Source of the DNA: Halocafeteria seosinensis
Taxonomy: Eukaryota > Sar > Bigyra > Bicosoecida
Assembly (NCBI GenBank): GCA_001687465.1
Contig: LVLI01000319.1
Coordinates: forward strand, 1 to 64,000
Reading direction: 5' to 3'
DNA: 64,000 bases
Positions 61,020-64,000 of the stretch are shown piece by piece. The translations under genes were made by a program, and so were the position numbers. Positions within the stretch are counted from its first letter, which is position 1. Every line of letters starts with the position of its first letter. The notes beneath the pieces were generated by a model. It searched no databases. It saw only the letters and a program-made list of their open reading frames with translations, and was not told the origin of the DNA.

Positions 61020-61494
61020 CACATATATACGGTACCATCAAAAGCCTATCCGGCTGATGCAGTGGCCAAAACCACTGTACACAACTGTCGCTTAAACAAT
61101 CATAGTACGTGACCTTAGTGTATCATCCAATTCATGTTCATCAATCTAGACGCGGTCTTGTGAGTCCTGGGTTGAAACGCCCCGGCTTCCGCGTGGAAGC
61201 TGCAACGTAATACGCCACTACGCGGACTGCGTCGCGGAGATGCTGTCCATGTCACATTCAATGGTGGAGTACACTATCCTCTCAACACGTGTGAGCATTC
61301 GTGGGTTTGATTACCTACAGACTGATCCAACCACAAACTTAATTTGATTCATATCTTTTCCGTAGAGGGTTTCATGTGTTTGCCTGTCCCCACGGGCCCT
61401 GAACTGCTGTAGTGCTTGCGAGCTTGGGAAAGAGAGGCGGCAATTGTTCCACTCGTTCAACTAGCTACAAAGAGAAGAACGAAAAAGAACTAAG
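60337..61494. other. Intergenic region between the two bHLH-PAS-like genes
   Basis: About 1.16 kb, containing the GT repeat listed separately. Around 61190-61235 is a cluster of CG-rich short palindromic words (cttccgcgtggaag, ccactacgcggactgcgt) upstream of the second gene that might bind factors. Frames here are repeat-derived. Confidence 0.4.
60954..61017. repeat. (GT)n microsatellite
   Basis: A run of about 30 TG units with two single-base interruptions. It generates spurious Cys-Val and Thr-His ORFs on the two strands. Confidence 0.95.
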
Positions 61495-62906
61495 ATGAAG
61501 CGTGTTCGAAGAACGGATCAAACACCGTCAACAGAGGGCTCTGGCAACAGGTAAGTCATGCTGCTTCGAAGATTCGAGCTGGTTGTATGGTATTCCATTA
61601 ACACCCCTCCGTCGTCTCTTAGCAGAGACTCAGACGATGATCATGACCCCGAAACACTCAGCGGAAGAGGAAATAGGAGGAAAAAGAGTGTTAGACCTGG
61701 AGAAAAGGATAAATTTGGGTACGGAGCGTTGTTTTCTACACAAGGACTTGATGCTTCCGTGTTCATCCATCTCTGCAGAAACGACCGCTTCACCCATAAT
61801 CTAGCTGAGAAACGACGCTCAGAACGAATAAGGAAACAAGTGCAGCACTTGGAAGAGATGCTCAAAGTACGTGTACTGCGATAATCTGCAACTGTGCATG
61901 AACTTGCTTGAACATCGATCCCTCTGCAGCAAGCGGGAAGAGAGAGTAAGAGGGATCGAAGCTCCATCCTAGCGAGCACAGCATCTTATATCAAGGAATT
62001 AGAACAGTCAATCGCATCGATGCGGGAATCGTCTAACTGTACGTTTTATGTAAGGCACATTCCCCCAAGCATGAAAATACTTTATCCGGTTTTTGTACAT
62101 AAGCAGTGGCCATGACCACCCCTGCGACACCATTTGCTACTAGCATGAGCAGATACGGGAAAGTCGATGCGGCCCTGGACTATCACTCCCTCTTCGTCGC
62201 TGAAGGGCTGCCGAAAGCTGTTGCCTCACTGAGTGGCAAGTTCTTGGACTGTAATGCAATGTTTACGTGGCTGACGGGATACTCTCGAGACAAGCTCACT
62301 AGTTTGTCGTTCTTCGATCTAACTCCTGAGCGAGAGCTAAACAAGACCCAAGCAATGGTTGGAGAATTGCTATCTCTCTGCCAAGGTGAATGTAGTTACA
62401 ACGGATGCTGTTCGAAATCCTTTCGAAAGGAATGTATCTTCAATGACAGACTGGAAGAAGTTTACATTATTCTGTCGTTGGTTTGCAAAGAACAAGGGTC
62501 TCCTCAGCATTTTGCCTGCACGGTGCTCCCGCTGGTATATGCGGACGCCAGAGCTCAGTCTGTGTTCTGCGTAGACGTCGATGGGAAGGCGGAACGGACG
62601 AAGTCCCTTCCCACGACAGGCTCGAACTGCTGCTCATTGTCGTTTACCCACCATCCTCAAGTACCGGTTGGAACGCAGTCCACTCAAGGAAACAGCTCGT
62701 CCTTACAGATACATGGGGGACAGGTTCCGTCTATAGCCATACCTGAACACGTCCCCGACGAATCATTTGACACTTATTCGGACATGAATGAATTGAATTT
62801 CCCGGCAACGGGCATGGACCACTCTGGAAGTGAGTTCTTTGGGACGCCGTGGAGCCAACCGACCTCGGAGGATAATCCATTTCCATCGTCCACCTATTTT
62901 GGATAG
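61495..62906 (+). CDS. bHLH-PAS-like transcription factor 2
   Basis: Exons 61495-61550, 61626-61718, 61779-61866, 61930-62038 and 62107-62906 give 381 residues. bHLH: RFTHNLAEKRRSERIRKQVQ (with His5-Asn6, Glu9 and Arg12 typical of E-box binders), loop GRESKRDR, helix 2 SSILASTASYIKELEQS. The PAS-like domain is clearly paralogous to the first gene: LPKAVASLSGKFLDCNAMFT, WLTGYSRDKLTSLSFFDLTP, Cys-rich loop CSYNGCCSKSFRKEC, EEVYIILSLVCKEQ, and FACTVLPLVYADA. Exons 1, 3 and 4 of the two genes have matching phases. The intron 61719-61778 is 60 nt and open in frame; splicing joins KDKFG to NDRFTHNLAEK. The acceptor of exon 2 is a tandem NAGNAG (tagcag), so two isoforms differing by one Ser are possible. 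The C-terminus is Ser/Pro/acidic. Confidence 0.82.
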
Positions 62907-63709
62907 CGGCACTTGAATCATTAAAATTATGCATATTTCGTGTTTTCGCGCGACAACGTGTGCTCGCGCGTCTTGTTCCATGCAACTATCCATGGACGTC
63001 TTCCGGTAGGAGCAATACCATAGGATAGGATACAGTTTTAGCATTTAGTTCTCTGCTTTCCACCTCAACGACGAATGTCAAACCGATATCAGAAGTCGCC
63101 TCCCCCTATCTTTATGGAAGCGTCGCCACTCAATTTACTTTCCATTCCGATGGTCTGTTTGCACAATATCGAGCACCATATAATTGCACAACTCTCAAAT
63201 CGTCGTGAAAGTGCACGCGTATGAGTTTATATACTGTAGTGCTCCTACCGGAAAGAATCTAGTCTACATGATACACTGCTAAACCCCTCCAGTAATCAAT
63301 CCAGTGTCCTCACGTAGAGGCTTATCAACGCTATAGGCTATAGCCCGCATAGTGCAACCTGATTCCGCACCTGTCGTGCTGTGTAAATAGCTCCGATACG
63401 CTGCTTCCGCTGCTGAAGTTCCGAGCCGCAGCATGATGTTGTACTTCAATAATGGCATTCAACGGTGGAGCCAAAGAGCCCCACACTTGCAAGTTTAGAA
63501 AGCTAATTTGGAGTCGAACTTTTTTGGCAAAATTTTGGGAGTACTTTCCCCAAGATACTCCGGTGTTGTTCGTTTTCCCTCTGCTGCCTGCTTAACGGAA
63601 GATTGAACAGCGAGCCGTGCCATACGAGCAAAACCATTTGTGTTCGTTCGATAGTGGGACGCCCAGTACTGTTCCAACAAGCAGGAAGTTCCCAAAGCTC
63701 CAGGGAACG
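62907..63709. other. Intergenic region, no gene recognised
   Basis: About 800 bp after the second bHLH-PAS-like gene. No ORF with family resemblance. A minus-strand frame at 63495-63938 is long (147 codons) but does not look like a protein. Confidence 0.4.
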
Positions 63710-64000
63710 ATGAAACGAAACCGAACAGAAGCTGGCGGAAGAGGATACGAAAGGTACGTGCCTGTCCGCCAACCTCAAGGTCAACAGCAGGGGTACCGAT
63801 CATGGAGTTCTCTGTCGCCGCCCTACACTCCATATGTGCATTGGATCTACCGTGCAAGTATAAATGCAATGTATTGTCCAGTGGCAAGAGGCAGGGGGTA
63901 TCGTCTTTGGTTTTGGAATACTGTAGAAGCTTCGTCAAGTCCGTAGAGAAGCTCGACCGACAGGATCCGTCCTTTGTACAGTTGCTAGGTCATCTGATCC
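63710..64000 (+). CDS. Possible 5' end of a further plus-strand gene (cut by the window edge)
   Basis: An ATG at 63710 opens MKRNRTEAGGRGYER and meets a consensus donor (gtacgt) at 63754 in phase 2. This resembles exon 1 of the second bHLH gene (MKRVRRTDQTPSTEGSGNR, also ending in phase 2 on AG before the donor). Further on, an acceptor ctgtag at 63921-63926 leads into a frame open to the edge (SFVKSVEKLDRQDPSFVQLL). It could be a third tandem paralogue, but the second exon shows no bHLH sequence, and the 173-nt intron would be long for this genome. Confidence 0.25.

Noticed and set aside
60680-61112. Cys-Val and Thr-His rich ORFs on both strands
   Set aside because: Produced by the GT microsatellite.
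61141-61240. Possible tRNA gene from a gggttgaaacgccc T-arm-like segment
   Set aside because: No matching A box, anticodon arm or acceptor stem could be folded.
63495-63938. 147-codon minus-strand ORF near the right edge
   Set aside because: No recognisable motif, atypical composition and no supporting splice structure.

Overview
This is nuclear DNA from a compact, intron-bearing eukaryote, not a prokaryote. Genes lie on both strands, are interrupted by short GT-AG introns (about 46-97 nt), and carry eukaryote-only families: an SF3b splicing subunit, an Aurora-type kinase, a UBE2E-type E2, a TBC-domain Rab GAP, eEFSec and a polycystin-type channel. A CCDC77-like centriolar coiled-coil protein and two giant WD40/EF-hand proteins suggest an organism that builds cilia or flagella. 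eEFSec implies selenoprotein synthesis. Two bHLH-PAS-like factors and an AddB/RecB-like helicase-nuclease are compatible with a unicellular alga or other flagellated protist. I cannot name the genus.

Layout. 1-0.7 kb: decayed non-LTR reverse transcriptase fragment. 1.4-2.7: mitochondrial copper chaperone SCO (-). 3.0-4.9: eEFSec (+), with its 3' end partially duplicated downstream. 5.0-7.2: CCDC77-like (-). 7.6-8.4: Aurora-like kinase (+). 8.4-15.0: very large channel fusing a nicotinamidase-like domain, ankyrin repeats, two RyR repeats and a polycystin/TRP pore (-). 16.2-19.7: AddB-like protein with an iron-sulfur PD-(D/E)XK nuclease (+). 20.3-22.6: putatively myristoylated armadillo-type protein (+). 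22.7-24.5: SF3B2 (-). 25.4-30.1: secreted-domain/multi-TM receptor-like protein (+). 30.1-31.6: isobutyryl-CoA dehydrogenase (-). 32.1-33.2: unknown charged coiled-coil protein (+). 33.2-36.9: RAD16-like SNF2/RING protein (-). 37.4-43.9 and 44.4-51.2: two giant WD40/EF-hand proteins (+,+). 52.1-53.1: E2 enzyme (+). 53.1-54.9: TBC protein (-). 55.0-55.4: possible 74-residue gene (-). 55.4-57.5: MFS transporter (-). 59.1-60.3 and 61.5-62.9: tandem bHLH-PAS-like genes (+,+). 63.7-end: possible 5' end of another gene.

The genes mostly serve unrelated housekeeping roles (respiration, valine catabolism, splicing, ubiquitylation, repair, membrane traffic). Convergent neighbours are packed so tightly that several stop codons lie within 20 bp of each other or overlap, so their 3' UTRs must be antisense to each other. 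Exon boundaries were inferred by hand from GT-AG sites, reading frame and family similarity. At least five introns are multiples of three without in-frame stops, so naive ORF calling reads straight through them.

The most unusual object is the 2,124-residue channel. It joins a nicotinamidase/isochorismatase-fold domain, with substitutions at key catalytic positions, to a polycystin-like channel in one continuous reading frame. This resembles in concept the enzyme-channel fusion of TRPM2, but with a different ligand-domain family.
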